A DNA stretch of 64,000 bases from NCBI RefSeq assembly GCF_002797395.1, contig NZ_KZ454943.1:510724-574723 (forward strand), written 5' to 3'. Origin of the DNA: Bacillus solitudinis. GTDB taxonomy: Bacteria > Bacillota > Bacilli > Bacillales > Bacillaceae_D. Shown here one piece after another: positions 26,721 through 33,835 of the stretch. Each line of letters begins with the position of its first letter. Positions within the stretch are counted from its first letter, which is position 1. The notes under the pieces were generated by a model. The model was not told where the DNA came from. It ran no database searches and saw only the letters and a program-made list of their open reading frames with translations. The translations under genes were made by a program, and so were the position numbers.

Positions 26721-27470
26721 ATGAAATTAAAAACGAAAAGCTTAGAATCGTATTCTATGAAAGCAACGGACGGAGAATTGGGAAAGATAGATGATTTTTA
26801 CTTCTCACCAAATTCTTTTGAAATTAAATATGTTGTTGGTGATACGCGTACGTGGTTTTTCGGAGGTAAAGTACTTCTTCATCCTGAGTCTTTTAAAGAA
26901 ATTAACATCATAGAAAACTATATCTCTGTAAATGCAACGAAAGAACAAATTAAGAACAGTCCAAAACCTGGAGAACATGGACCAACGATTGGATTTGAAC
27001 GTGAACTAAACCATTACTATGGTTGGTCCTATTTTGCAGGAGCAACGAATACCTACACAGCAAGACAACCAGCACTTGGAGCCGTTTTTTTATCAAGACT
27101 AAATGATACAACAAAAGAAAATAAAAGTGAACTTGAAAAAGACCAAGAAACCAATCTCGTTTCAATAGATGATATAAGGGGCTTTGAGGTGCATGCGAAA
27201 AACGGTATCGTTGGGAAGGTTTCCGATTTTATCGTTGACCAAAATAATTGGTTTATGCCTTATCTTGAAATCGATGTAGGAGGATATTTTGATTTTAGTC
27301 ATGTTCTTGTACCTACCGAATCGATAAAAGAAGTTAATACACTGGATAAAACTTTATCTGTGACGATTGAAAAAGAAATGATAGAGAAGGCTCCTAGATC
27401 CGAGCCAGCTATATCATTTAATGAAATAGAACCTTCACTGGAAGATTACTATAAAGGAATAACGCGATAA
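26721..27470 (+). CDS. PRC-barrel domain protein
   Basis: 249 aa with two PRC-barrel repeats: residues ~1-75 (LKTKSLESYSMKATDGELGKIDDFYF... TWFFGGKVLLHPESFKEI) and ~150-230 (DIRGFEVHAKNGIVGKVSDFIVDQ... VLVPTESIKEV). PRC barrels are small beta folds used in RNA processing (RimM) and photosynthetic reaction centres; stand-alone double versions are common in bacilli, with unknown role. ATG at 26721 follows AAGGAGAGAAGG. It is divergent from nasB and followed by hairpin T2. Confidence 0.85.
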   Translation: MKLKTKSLESYSMKATDGELGKIDDFYFSPNSFEIKYVVGDTRTWFFGGKVLLHPESFKEINIIENYISVNATKEQIKNSPKPGEHGPTIGFERELNHYYGWSYFAGATNTYTARQPALGAVFLSRLNDTTKENKSELEKDQETNLVSIDDIRGFEVHAKNGIVGKVSDFIVDQNNWFMPYLEIDVGGYFDFSHVLVPTESIKEVNTLDKTLSVTIEKEMIEKAPRSEPAISFNEIEPSLEDYYKGITR

Positions 27471-27480
27471 TTTTAATAAG

Positions 27481-27526
27481 AGGGGGTGTGTCATAAGGTC
27501 GGTTTTGACCTTATGACACACCCCCT
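27481..27526 (+). terminator. hairpin T2, perfect 20-bp stem
   Basis: The left arm 27481-27500 pairs base for base with 27507-27526 around a GGTTTT loop. Key parts are GGGGGTGTGTCATAAGGTC and its complement. It lies 11 nt past the PRC-barrel gene. No T-run follows. Same family as T1 and T3. Confidence 0.75.
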
Positions 27527-27621
27527 AAGCAATGTAGCGAATCGATCCATTGCCATATTCTTTTATGCTTTAGAGTCACTCGCCTCTTTAGAGATTTTCA
27601 TATTGTTGAAAATCTTTTTAG

Positions 27622-27894
27622 TTAAAACATCGGAAGTTCCGCGCCAACGATGACACCACCACGCAAATCATAGATAATCCGTCCACCCGTAAATTCAATT
27701 AATAATGGTAACAAATACGTGATCATTGGTCCAACTAAACTCGCTAAATTTTCATTTGGAAGCCAACGCGTCTCAATAAATAATGCAGTAATAAGTCCCC
27801 AAGCAATAAATGCCCCAATATTTGGCATAATCATACCACTTAAAAGACTTCCAAACCTTTGAATTTTGACTTAGAATGCTGCATTGTTAGCCAT
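27622..27894 (-). pseudogene. remnant of mannitol PTS transporter gene mtlA
   Basis: From ATG at 27894 the reading is MANNAAF, a TAA stop, then [21 protein letters not shown] and [18 protein letters not shown], the N-terminus of the mannitol EIIC (MtlA). Later it reads [21 protein letters not shown], where intact MtlA has extra residues between RGGV and GVIVGA, and it ends at a stop right after PMF. So it has a nonsense codon at position 8, an internal deletion, and loss of the remaining ~80% of the protein. RBS AAGGGAG is still present. No mtlD, mtlF or mtlR nearby. Confidence 0.85.
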
Positions 27895-28071
27895 GTTTTT
27901 TAACTCCCTTCTTGTAAATAATTTAGTTCTTATCTTGATAATAAAACGGTTACACGTCAGTTACAATTGAATCTAAAGGTTGTTTTGGCAAAATGATTGT
28001 TGTCATTTTTGAATTGCTGGTTTCTTCATACACCCAAGCATTCAATTTTTTTGTTTTCTAAAAATCAAAGA

Positions 28072-28098
28072 AAACACTAGTTCTTTATACTAGTGTTT
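28072..28098 (-). terminator. terminator of NUDIX gene
   Basis: AAACACTAG / CTAGTGTTT with a 9-nt loop, followed by a T-rich run on the minus strand, 3 nt past the stop. Confidence 0.8.
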
Positions 28099-28100
28099 CT

Positions 28101-28562
28101 TTAGCTATTAGTACTGTTCTTCTTTTCTAAATAAAAATCTAGCATACGTCTTGTCGTCGGGATGATATTTTTTGGAAGTTCATCAAGGGTAAAATAAACT
28201 AACTCATAACTCTCTTCATTCTTTATTATGTTCCCTTCAGGTTCAGGTGCTGTAAATGATACGATGACGTTATATACTTTATCTCCATTCGGATACTCAA
28301 AATAAAATTTTTTCCCAGAGAAAACATGAAAGAAAATTAGAGTATCTATTGTTAAACCTGTTTCCTCCTTTATTTCTCTCTTTGCCGTTTCTTCGATGGT
28401 CTCTCCAGGCTCCATGAATCCCCCCGGCAATCCCCAGTTATTCGTATCCGTGCGATGTTGGAGAAGAATACGCCCTTCTTTGTCGTGAATCATGACTGAC
28501 GCTGCTGTTAAGATTAATGGCTGGTGTCCAACTTGATGACGTAACATTTGAATATAGTCCAA
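28101..28562 (-). CDS. NUDIX hydrolase
   Basis: 153 aa. The Nudix box is complete: GGFMEPGETIEETAKREIKEETG, read in order with Gly, Glu, REIKEE and Gly positions conserved. It would hydrolyse a nucleoside diphosphate linked to another group (nucleotide clean-up or a sugar/coenzyme pyrophosphate); substrate is unknown. The start is TTG with AAGGGGG 9 nt upstream, supported by the usual family N-terminus (DYIQMLRHQVGHQPLIL). It is followed by its own terminator and preceded by repeat R3. Confidence 0.9.
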   Translation of the reverse strand: MDYIQMLRHQVGHQPLILTAASVMIHDKEGRILLQHRTDTNNWGLPGGFMEPGETIEETAKREIKEETGLTIDTLIFFHVFSGKKFYFEYPNGDKVYNVIVSFTAPEPEGNIIKNEESYELVYFTLDELPKNIIPTTRRMLDFYLEKKNSTNS

Positions 28563-28585
28563 ATGAAAATGCCCCCTTGTTTAAC

Positions 28586-28738
28586 TGAGGCCACTGAAAA
28601 AGGTCGGTTTTCACCTTTTTTCAGTGGCCTTTCAGCAATGAGTTAAGACGTCGTTTAGTTATAAGCCACTATGATTTGGTTTCTTATAGTGGACGGTCGA
28701 CGATCGGAGCTATTACAACTCTTTGAAGACATTCTACA
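28586..28738. repeat. dispersed intergenic repeat, copy R3
   Basis: A near-perfect hairpin (GAGGCCACTGAAAAAGGT / ACCTTTTTTCAGTGGCC, loop CGGTTTTC) opens the element. CAGCAATGAGTTAAGACGTCG and the core GGTCGACGATCGGAGC, TATTACAACTCTTTGAAGAC follow. It lies past the 28770-28910 gene of the ku operon with the hairpin as the far end. Confidence 0.75.
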
Positions 28739-28769
28739 TGATTGAGGGAATTTCCTGTTCCATGCTAAA

Positions 28770-28910
28770 CTATTGTTCTTCGTAGATATCTTTTTCCAGT
28801 GCACGTTCCCACGTATCCGTTAGAGGTTTATCTTCTCGAGCATGAGTAACGTTTGCCTTTTTTGCTTTTTCTAGGTCATTGATTTCAATCGAATTCTTAT
28901 GTCTCTCCAT
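28770..28910 (-). CDS. 46-aa acidic/basic small protein in the ku operon
   Basis: ATG at 28910 follows AAGGAGAGAGAG. The protein reads MERHKNSIEINDLEKAKKAN, VTHAREDKPLTDTWERALEK, DIYEEQ: highly charged, no membrane segment, likely helical. It starts 15 nt after the ku stop on the same strand and is followed by repeat R3, so it belongs to the ku transcript. I do not recognise a family. A link to end-joining is suggested only by position. Confidence 0.65.
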   Translation of the reverse strand: MERHKNSIEINDLEKAKKANVTHAREDKPLTDTWERALEKDIYEEQ

Positions 28911-28924
28911 GATCTCTCTCTCCT

Positions 28925-29782
28925 TTATGCATTCTTTCTCGTTCTAGTCGTCGTTTTTGGTGCATCTTTCACAGCTGCCTTTTTTCTAGTTGTTGGTTTT
29001 TTCTTTTTTGTTTTATCAAGTGATGCTTGAAGGGCAGACATTAAGTCTGTCACATTTGATGCGGCAGCCGGTTGTTTTTCTGTTGCCGTTACTGTCTTAG
29101 CTCCAGCCTTTTTCTCCTCAATTAATTCCATAAGCGCCGTACGGTATTCGTCATGATACTTTTCTGGTTCAAAGGTTGTTGTTAATTGTTCAACTAGCAT
29201 TAACGCTGTATCAAGCTCTTTTTGGACCACTACTAGTTCGGTTGGTATATTTGGAACCTCTTGGACATTTCGAACTTCATCGGGAAAATGAATAGTTTCC
29301 ATTAACAGTGTTTCTTGATAAACACGGACAACCGCCAGCTGTTCCTTCGATCGAATGATAATCTTAGCAATTCCAATTTTTCCTGATTCCACTAGGGCTT
29401 TTCTTAAAAGAGAATAAGCTTTCCCTCCGCCATTGTCAGGTGCCATAAAATAACTTTTTTCAAAATAAATCGGATCTATTTCCTCGAGTTTAACAAAATC
29501 AATAATTTCAACAGATTTCTCCTCGTTTTCCTTTTTTAATTTCTCCAAATCTTCAGCATCCAAAATTACAAATTTCCCTTTAACATATTCATACGCTTTA
29601 ACAATATCTTCTGGCTTCACTTCTTCATCACAGCCAGGACATACCTTGTGATAGCTTATTGGTGTATGACAATCTTTATGAAGTTGTCTTAATTTAATGT
29701 CTTTATCTTCAGTTGCGGTGTGTAGTTTAATTGGAATATTGACTAAACCAAAACTAATGCTTCCCTTCCATACCGTATGCAT
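28925..29782 (-). CDS. ku: Ku protein for non-homologous end joining
   Basis: A 285-aa homodimeric DNA-end-binding protein, B. subtilis YkoV family. The N-terminus MHTVWKGSISFGLVNIPIKLHTAT is diagnostic; the core ring residues continue to ~255 and a Lys/Arg-rich tail (KTKKKKPTTRKKAA..) binds DNA. It recruits LigD to double-strand breaks, in B. subtilis mainly in spores. RBS AAGGTGAAGC. It is divergent from ligD across 118 bp. I did not find a convincing sigma-G promoter in that gap. Confidence 0.95.
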   Translation of the reverse strand: MHTVWKGSISFGLVNIPIKLHTATEDKDIKLRQLHKDCHTPISYHKVCPGCDEEVKPEDIVKAYEYVKGKFVILDAEDLEKLKKENEEKSVEIIDFVKLEEIDPIYFEKSYFMAPDNGGGKAYSLLRKALVESGKIGIAKIIIRSKEQLAVVRVYQETLLMETIHFPDEVRNVQEVPNIPTELVVVQKELDTALMLVEQLTTTFEPEKYHDEYRTALMELIEEKKAGAKTVTATEKQPAAASNVTDLMSALQASLDKTKKKKPTTRKKAAVKDAPKTTTRTRKNA

Positions 29783-29900
29783 GCTTCACCTTCTCTATAG
29801 TCTTTTTCTTAATGTGCAAACATTTCACTAAGTTTATGTATGAGTCAAAAAAAATTGAAAAACCTACCTATTATAAAGGTTTAAAAAGGAGGACAAATCC

Positions 29901-31745
29901 ATGAAACCGATGCTGCTTACTTCTGCTGTTGAAACCCCGATGTTAAAAGGTTGGATTTATGAAGTCAAGTATGATGGCTTCCGCTGCATACTTGACTGGG
30001 AGAAGAACAGCACTCCTAAGTTACTGAGCAGAAACGGAAAAATGTTAAATGATCAGTTCCCGGAAATCATTGGATTTTGTGATACGATTGCTGACCGTAT
30101 TACTCAATTGCTACCACTTACACTCGACGGAGAAATCGTACATTTAGTAAATGATTATCAAAGTGACTTTAATATTGTTCAAAGAAGAGGAAGAATGAGG
30201 AAAAAGACGATGATCCAAATACAGTCTGAGCAATTTCCTTGCCAGTTAGTTGTCTTTGATTTGTTACGTCAGAAGGGAAAAGTTGTTACTAACACGCCAC
30301 TTTCCAAACGTAAAGATGGCCTAAAAGACCTTTTTCACCAACTAGAATTACAGATACCTATCAACTACCTCAATCTTCAAAACCTCCAACTGATTCATTC
30401 CAATCTAAGTAGCACTGAGGTCTGGGATTCAGTAAAAAAATACAACGGTGAAGGGATTATTGCAAAAAAGGCTACTAGCACATGGAATCCTGGTCAGCGA
30501 ACAACAGAGTGGATTAAGGTTAAAAACTGGCGGGTTGTAACAGTTCTTCTTACTAAATACGACCAAGAAAACGGTTACTTTCATGGTGCCATTTATAGAG
30601 GAGAAACTTTACTTGAAATTGTTATTTTTCAGCATGGGCTAACAGAGGAAGAGAAGGGAACGCTTATTTCATTATTTAAAGAAAATGGTAACAAAACAGG
30701 AAGAAACATATGGGGATTACCACCTTCAATTTGTATAGACATTGCTTGTATTGATTTTGATGGTAAACATTTGAGAGAGCCAAGATTCCATGCATTTGCA
30801 TTTAATGGAGATCCAGATTTATGCACATGGAAGGTGATGCAACGACAACTTTTCCCTTTCCCAGAGAAGATAGACATCACACACCCTGACAAACCTTTAT
30901 GGCCCAAAAGTAGAGTTGATAAAGATGATTATTTACTATATCTTCAAAAGATAGCTCCTCATCTCATGCCCTTTTTAAAAGACCGACTGTTAACAGTAAT
31001 TCGCTTTCCACACGGGTTACTTAGTGAGGAGCGTTTTTACCAGAAAAACCGTCCCGATTATGCACCTAATTTTGTTAAGAGCGTGAAGATTGACGATATT
31101 GACTATATCCTTTGTAATGATATTGAGACGCTAATGTGGCTTGGTAATCAGCTCGCCCTTGAGTTTCATATTCCCTTTCAGACCATTCACACCCAAAACC
31201 CAACTGAAATTGTCTTTGACCTTGATCCTCCTTCCACTAAAGAGTTTTCATTAGCTGTAGAGGCAGCTGTTCGAATGAAGGCTATATTCGACCAATTTCA
31301 GCTTTCTTCATTTGTGAAAACATCTGGTGGAAAAGGCCTTCAAGTTTATATCCCGTTACCGGAAAACAAGTTTTCTTATGCGGAGACAAGAGTATTCACA
31401 CAATTTATTTGCACTTTTTTATGTGAGCAACTTCCAGATTGGTTTACAGTGGAACGCTTGAAAAAGAATCGTGCGAACAGATTGTATTTAGATTTTATAC
31501 AACATGATAAAGGAAAAACGATTATAGCCCCTTATTCTCCTCGTGGAAATGAAAACGGTCTTATTGCGACCCCTCTATTATGGGAGGAGGTAAATGATAC
31601 CCTATCACCACAATTATTTACATTAGACGTTGTTCTAGAACGCTCCAAAAGTATTGGGAATCCCTTTCGCTCCTTTCGTCAATCTGCGAGTCTTGAAACA
31701 TTTGCCGCAGTATTAGAACAATTAAATGAGTTAATTCCTCAATGA
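29901..31745 (+). CDS. ligD: ATP-dependent DNA ligase LigD (ligase plus polymerase domains)
   Basis: 614 aa. Ligase domain at the N-terminus with the AMP-lysine Lys23 in VKYDGFR, GEGIIAKK (motif IV) and WIKVKNW (motif V). OB fold to ~300. The archaeo-eukaryotic-primase-type polymerase domain covers ~310-600: FDLDPPS, FVKTSGGKGLQVYIPL, AYSPRGN-like APYSPRG. There is no 3'-phosphoesterase domain. This ligase-first order and size match B. subtilis LigD (YkoU). Acts with Ku to seal broken ends. Confidence 0.95.
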   Translation: MKPMLLTSAVETPMLKGWIYEVKYDGFRCILDWEKNSTPKLLSRNGKMLNDQFPEIIGFCDTIADRITQLLPLTLDGEIVHLVNDYQSDFNIVQRRGRMRKKTMIQIQSEQFPCQLVVFDLLRQKGKVVTNTPLSKRKDGLKDLFHQLELQIPINYLNLQNLQLIHSNLSSTEVWDSVKKYNGEGIIAKKATSTWNPGQRTTEWIKVKNWRVVTVLLTKYDQENGYFHGAIYRGETLLEIVIFQHGLTEEEKGTLISLFKENGNKTGRNIWGLPPSICIDIACIDFDGKHLREPRFHAFAFNGDPDLCTWKVMQRQLFPFPEKIDITHPDKPLWPKSRVDKDDYLLYLQKIAPHLMPFLKDRLLTVIRFPHGLLSEERFYQKNRPDYAPNFVKSVKIDDIDYILCNDIETLMWLGNQLALEFHIPFQTIHTQNPTEIVFDLDPPSTKEFSLAVEAAVRMKAIFDQFQLSSFVKTSGGKGLQVYIPLPENKFSYAETRVFTQFICTFLCEQLPDWFTVERLKKNRANRLYLDFIQHDKGKTIIAPYSPRGNENGLIATPLLWEEVNDTLSPQLFTLDVVLERSKSIGNPFRSFRQSASLETFAAVLEQLNELIPQ

Positions 31746-32018
31746 TTTTTTGCATAGTCTTTTTGCTTGCTGGTTATGATACTAATGAGGTTTACGGCAG
31801 AGGCTGTTTTCCTCCTGAAATCCATGCACCATCAAAGTTGATGTTCACATATATCAAAGGAAGTCCGATTGTACCTTTAATGAGGTGTTTGTATTGAACC
31901 ATTCTCAGATTTACCAAGATTGTTTTTAACATGATTGCAAAATGAGGTGCTTCCAAAATACAAAAATCGTTACGACCCCATGTTTGGTGGAACAAGATTT
32001 GATTAGGTGAAATGGTAA
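31746..32018. other. 273-bp stretch after ligD without a recognised gene
   Basis: A minus-strand frame through here (31792-32085) begins inside the terminator at 32019-32055 and lacks a ribosome site. A 51-codon plus-strand frame overlaps the ligD stop as ATGA (31742) but resembles nothing I know. The segment may be ligD 3' UTR or the remains of a gene. Confidence 0.4.
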
Positions 32019-32055
32019 GGAGATGGTCGCCCAAACGTCGACCATCTCCTTTTTT
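32019..32055 (+). terminator. strong intrinsic terminator
   Basis: Perfect 11-bp stem GGAGATGGTCG / CGACCATCTCC followed by six Ts. It ends plus-strand transcription reading out of ligD. Confidence 0.9.
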
Positions 32056-32075
32056 ATTATAAAGGGAGTGTTCTG

Positions 32076-32441
32076 ATGAATCCATTACTCAACCAACTAA
32101 AGTCCATTATTAATCATGTCAGCAAGGACGTAGCAGACTTGTTTACTCTTAATTCAAAAAACATCCATTTAAAAGAACTTGTTCCATTAATTACAAATCA
32201 TAAATCAACAATCAAAACAGAAAGAGAATTACTAGCGTTAACTTTTAATACGTATGAGATTAATTTTGAATCATTAACACTTATTCTTGAAACCAAAGGA
32301 AAACAAAATCAACAAATCCTTGAAGTATCAATACGTACAAAAGAGCAAATAGTATTTTCATATAAAAGCTATGAGGGGATTCATCTCCTCGCACAGGATA
32401 TCCCGCTACCAAAAAATTTACTTCAATACCTTGCCAGTTGA
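32076..32441 (+). CDS. 121-aa protein of unknown function
   Basis: ATG with AAAGGGAGTG upstream, placed right after a terminator. The protein is soluble, rich in Leu, Ile and Lys (MNPLLNQLKSIINHVSKDVA... LETKGKQNQQILEVSIRTKEQIVF... IPLPKNLLQYLAS), without signal or membrane segment. I do not recognise a family. It lies 86 nt before a SASP gene that has its own sigma-G promoter. Confidence 0.6.
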   Translation: MNPLLNQLKSIINHVSKDVADLFTLNSKNIHLKELVPLITNHKSTIKTERELLALTFNTYEINFESLTLILETKGKQNQQILEVSIRTKEQIVFSYKSYEGIHLLAQDIPLPKNLLQYLAS

Positions 32442-32464
32442 CGTAGAACTTACCTTTATACAAA

Positions 32465-32494
32465 TGAATAAGCTATCGAGACACACACATACTA
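32465..32494 (+). promoter_or_regulatory. sigma-G promoter of the SASP gene
   Basis: TGAATA (32465-32470), a 17-nt spacer and CATACTA (32488-32494): an exact match to the forespore sigma-F/sigma-G consensus, 33 nt before the ATG. Confidence 0.9.
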
Positions 32495-32527
32495 GGAATA
32501 CAACATATAAAAGTGAGGTGAACATAA

Positions 32528-32722
32528 ATGCCAAGTACAAATAAATTAATTGTTCCTGGAATCGAACAAGCTCTAGACCAAATGAAATATGAAATTGCGC
32601 AAGAATTTGGCGTTCGACTTGAAGCAAATGATACTTCTCGCTCAAATGGTTCAGTTGGGGGAGAGATTACAAAGCGCCTCGTTCAAATGGCCGAACAACA
32701 GATTGGTGGACGCGGTGAATAA
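32528..32722 (+). CDS. alpha/beta-type small acid-soluble spore protein
   Basis: 64 aa. It shows the family motif KYEIAQEFG, which is also the GPR protease cleavage site used in germination, and the DNA-binding helices with [21 protein letters not shown]. These proteins coat spore DNA and protect it from UV and heat. GAGGTG ribosome site. Expressed from the adjacent sigma-G promoter and closed by its own terminator. Confidence 0.96.
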   Translation: MPSTNKLIVPGIEQALDQMKYEIAQEFGVRLEANDTSRSNGSVGGEITKRLVQMAEQQIGGRGE

Positions 32723-32732
32723 AGATTTTTCA

Positions 32733-32758
32733 GGGATCAAGGCAACTTGGTCCCTTTT
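32733..32758 (+). terminator. terminator of SASP gene
   Basis: GGGATCAAG-GCAA-CTTGGTCCC with one G/T pair, followed by TTTT, 10 nt past the stop. Confidence 0.85.
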
Positions 32759-32798
32759 ACTTAAAAAGGAGAGTTTCGGTACTTACAAACCTAAACCA

Positions 32799-33165
32799 CT
32801 ACCTTCTAGAACTTACTCGTTTAAACCCTATAAATCGCGTACCCCGGAACGATAAAGTGCCAACATCCCCTTCAGCTATTATCCCAAAATCTTTTTAGCT
32901 TAGTGTAAGCTCTAGACGATCCCACTTTCAACCTCATAATGTCGAAAATAATCGCTACTCGTCGTATGATGATTTCCCTTTCCCTGGTATTGATGATTAA
33001 GTCTAGACACAGCTCCCGTTTGGTAACAACCTTTGAACGTACGGTTAGGAGAGGTTGCTTGTTATTATGGTTCCATTGCTTTATTCCCTGCATAAAATTA
33101 AATATAACAATGCCTAAAACAATAAGAAAAAAAATCGGCAAAATAGTACTCATTAATGTAAACAT
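32799..33165 (-). pseudogene. DUF2500 gene broken by two frameshifts and a stop
   Basis: The conserved N-terminal part reads STILPIFFLIVLGIVIFNF, then MQGIKQWNHNNKQPLLTVRS and KVVTKR in one frame. After a shift near 33010-33025 it continues as AVSRLNHQYQGKGNHH...YFRHYEVESG in a second frame. After another shift near 32917-32925 it continues as DRLELTLS, a TAA stop (32895-32897), then KDFGIIAEGDVGTLSFRGTR and FIGFKRVSSRR. Joined, this is a complete DUF2500 membrane-anchored protein. Three independent lesions mean real decay, not one sequencing error. Confidence 0.8.
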
Positions 33166-33328
33166 CAAAACCCATACACTCCCCCCTTCTACTAAACAAT
33201 CCGCCAAAAAACAACGTTTGGTTTCAGAGATAGGCAAATGACGGAATATTTGGTAAAATGGAAACGTAGTATTTCACCTTTTTTCGAATTTTTTACCACG
33301 TTAAAAAATTGAGTAAAGGAGTGATAAT

Positions 33329-33619
33329 ATGTTTGACTACCTCTACCAAACTACAGAAGATACGAAAGTTCACCACGTTGGCTTTGTCACTAATGACTTT
33401 AGGTATGACCTCGCGCTTATTTACACAAATCAATTTTTTGGTAAAACGATGATACTCTGTATACAATCAGGGACATCTGCATTATTTGACCATAGTGATT
33501 TGGATGATATCGATATGGTTCAGAGTGTGTTTAAACTAAGAACTCCACAAGAAGCAGCTGAAATAGCAAATTTCCTTCGTTATCAAATTTCTAACTTACC
33601 CTTTGAAAATCAATATTAG
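33329..33619 (+). CDS. DUF3055 protein
   Basis: 96 aa, starting MFDYLYQTTEDTKVHHVGFV with RYDLALIYTNQFFGKTMILC and a C-terminal Phe/Tyr-ending tail. This pattern is the DUF3055 family, conserved in Bacillaceae and without known function. Cytoplasmic, no signal. RBS AAAGGAGTG. It is convergent with htpG, with a terminator and repeat R4 between. Confidence 0.85.
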   Translation: MFDYLYQTTEDTKVHHVGFVTNDFRYDLALIYTNQFFGKTMILCIQSGTSALFDHSDLDDIDMVQSVFKLRTPQEAAEIANFLRYQISNLPFENQY

Positions 33620-33653
33620 TTTGAATTACTTCACCAATACATCGTAGAAAGAA

Positions 33654-33681
33654 AGAGGGTGTCCATTTTTGGACACCCTCT
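33654..33681 (+). terminator. hairpin after DUF3055 gene
   Basis: Perfect 11-bp stem AGAGGGTGTCC / GGACACCCTCT with a T-rich loop; no T-run after it. Confidence 0.7.
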
Positions 33682-33691
33682 ACTAAATTAC

Positions 33692-33811
33692 GAAGCCATT
33701 GAAAAAGGACTTTAAGCAAGACCGTAACCGTTGCTTTGGTTAGCAGGCGCGCAACGTGTCGAGCCATTGCTTCTTCCTCGAACCTGCTAAAAGGGACTTT
33801 TTTAGTGGCCG
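33692..33811. repeat. dispersed intergenic repeat, copy R4 (MITE-like ends)
   Basis: The shortest copy. GCCATTGAAAAAGGAC at its left end is matched by the inverted GGGACTTTTTTAGTGGC at its right end, so the whole 120 bp is bounded by inverted repeats. The core GGCGCGCAACGTGTCGAGCC, ATTGCTTCTTCCTCGAA is well conserved. It lies at the 3' end of htpG. Confidence 0.75.
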
Positions 33812-33835
33812 TGAAAATTGTACCAGCGCCCTCGT

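Noticed and set aside
29783-29900. Sigma-G promoter between ku and ligD
   Set aside because: B. subtilis ku/ligD use one, but no TGNATA-N17-CATNNTA arrangement is convincing here on either strand.
31792-32085. 97-codon minus-strand frame after ligD
   Set aside because: Its first codons lie in the strong terminator at 32019-32055, it overlaps the next gene's start, has no ribosome site and resembles no family known to me.
32589-32855. Frame ending YKPKPLPSRTYSFKPYKSR downstream of the SASP gene
   Set aside because: It overlaps the SASP gene in another frame and is then antisense to the decayed DUF2500 gene; no start codon fits the AAGGAG at 32766.
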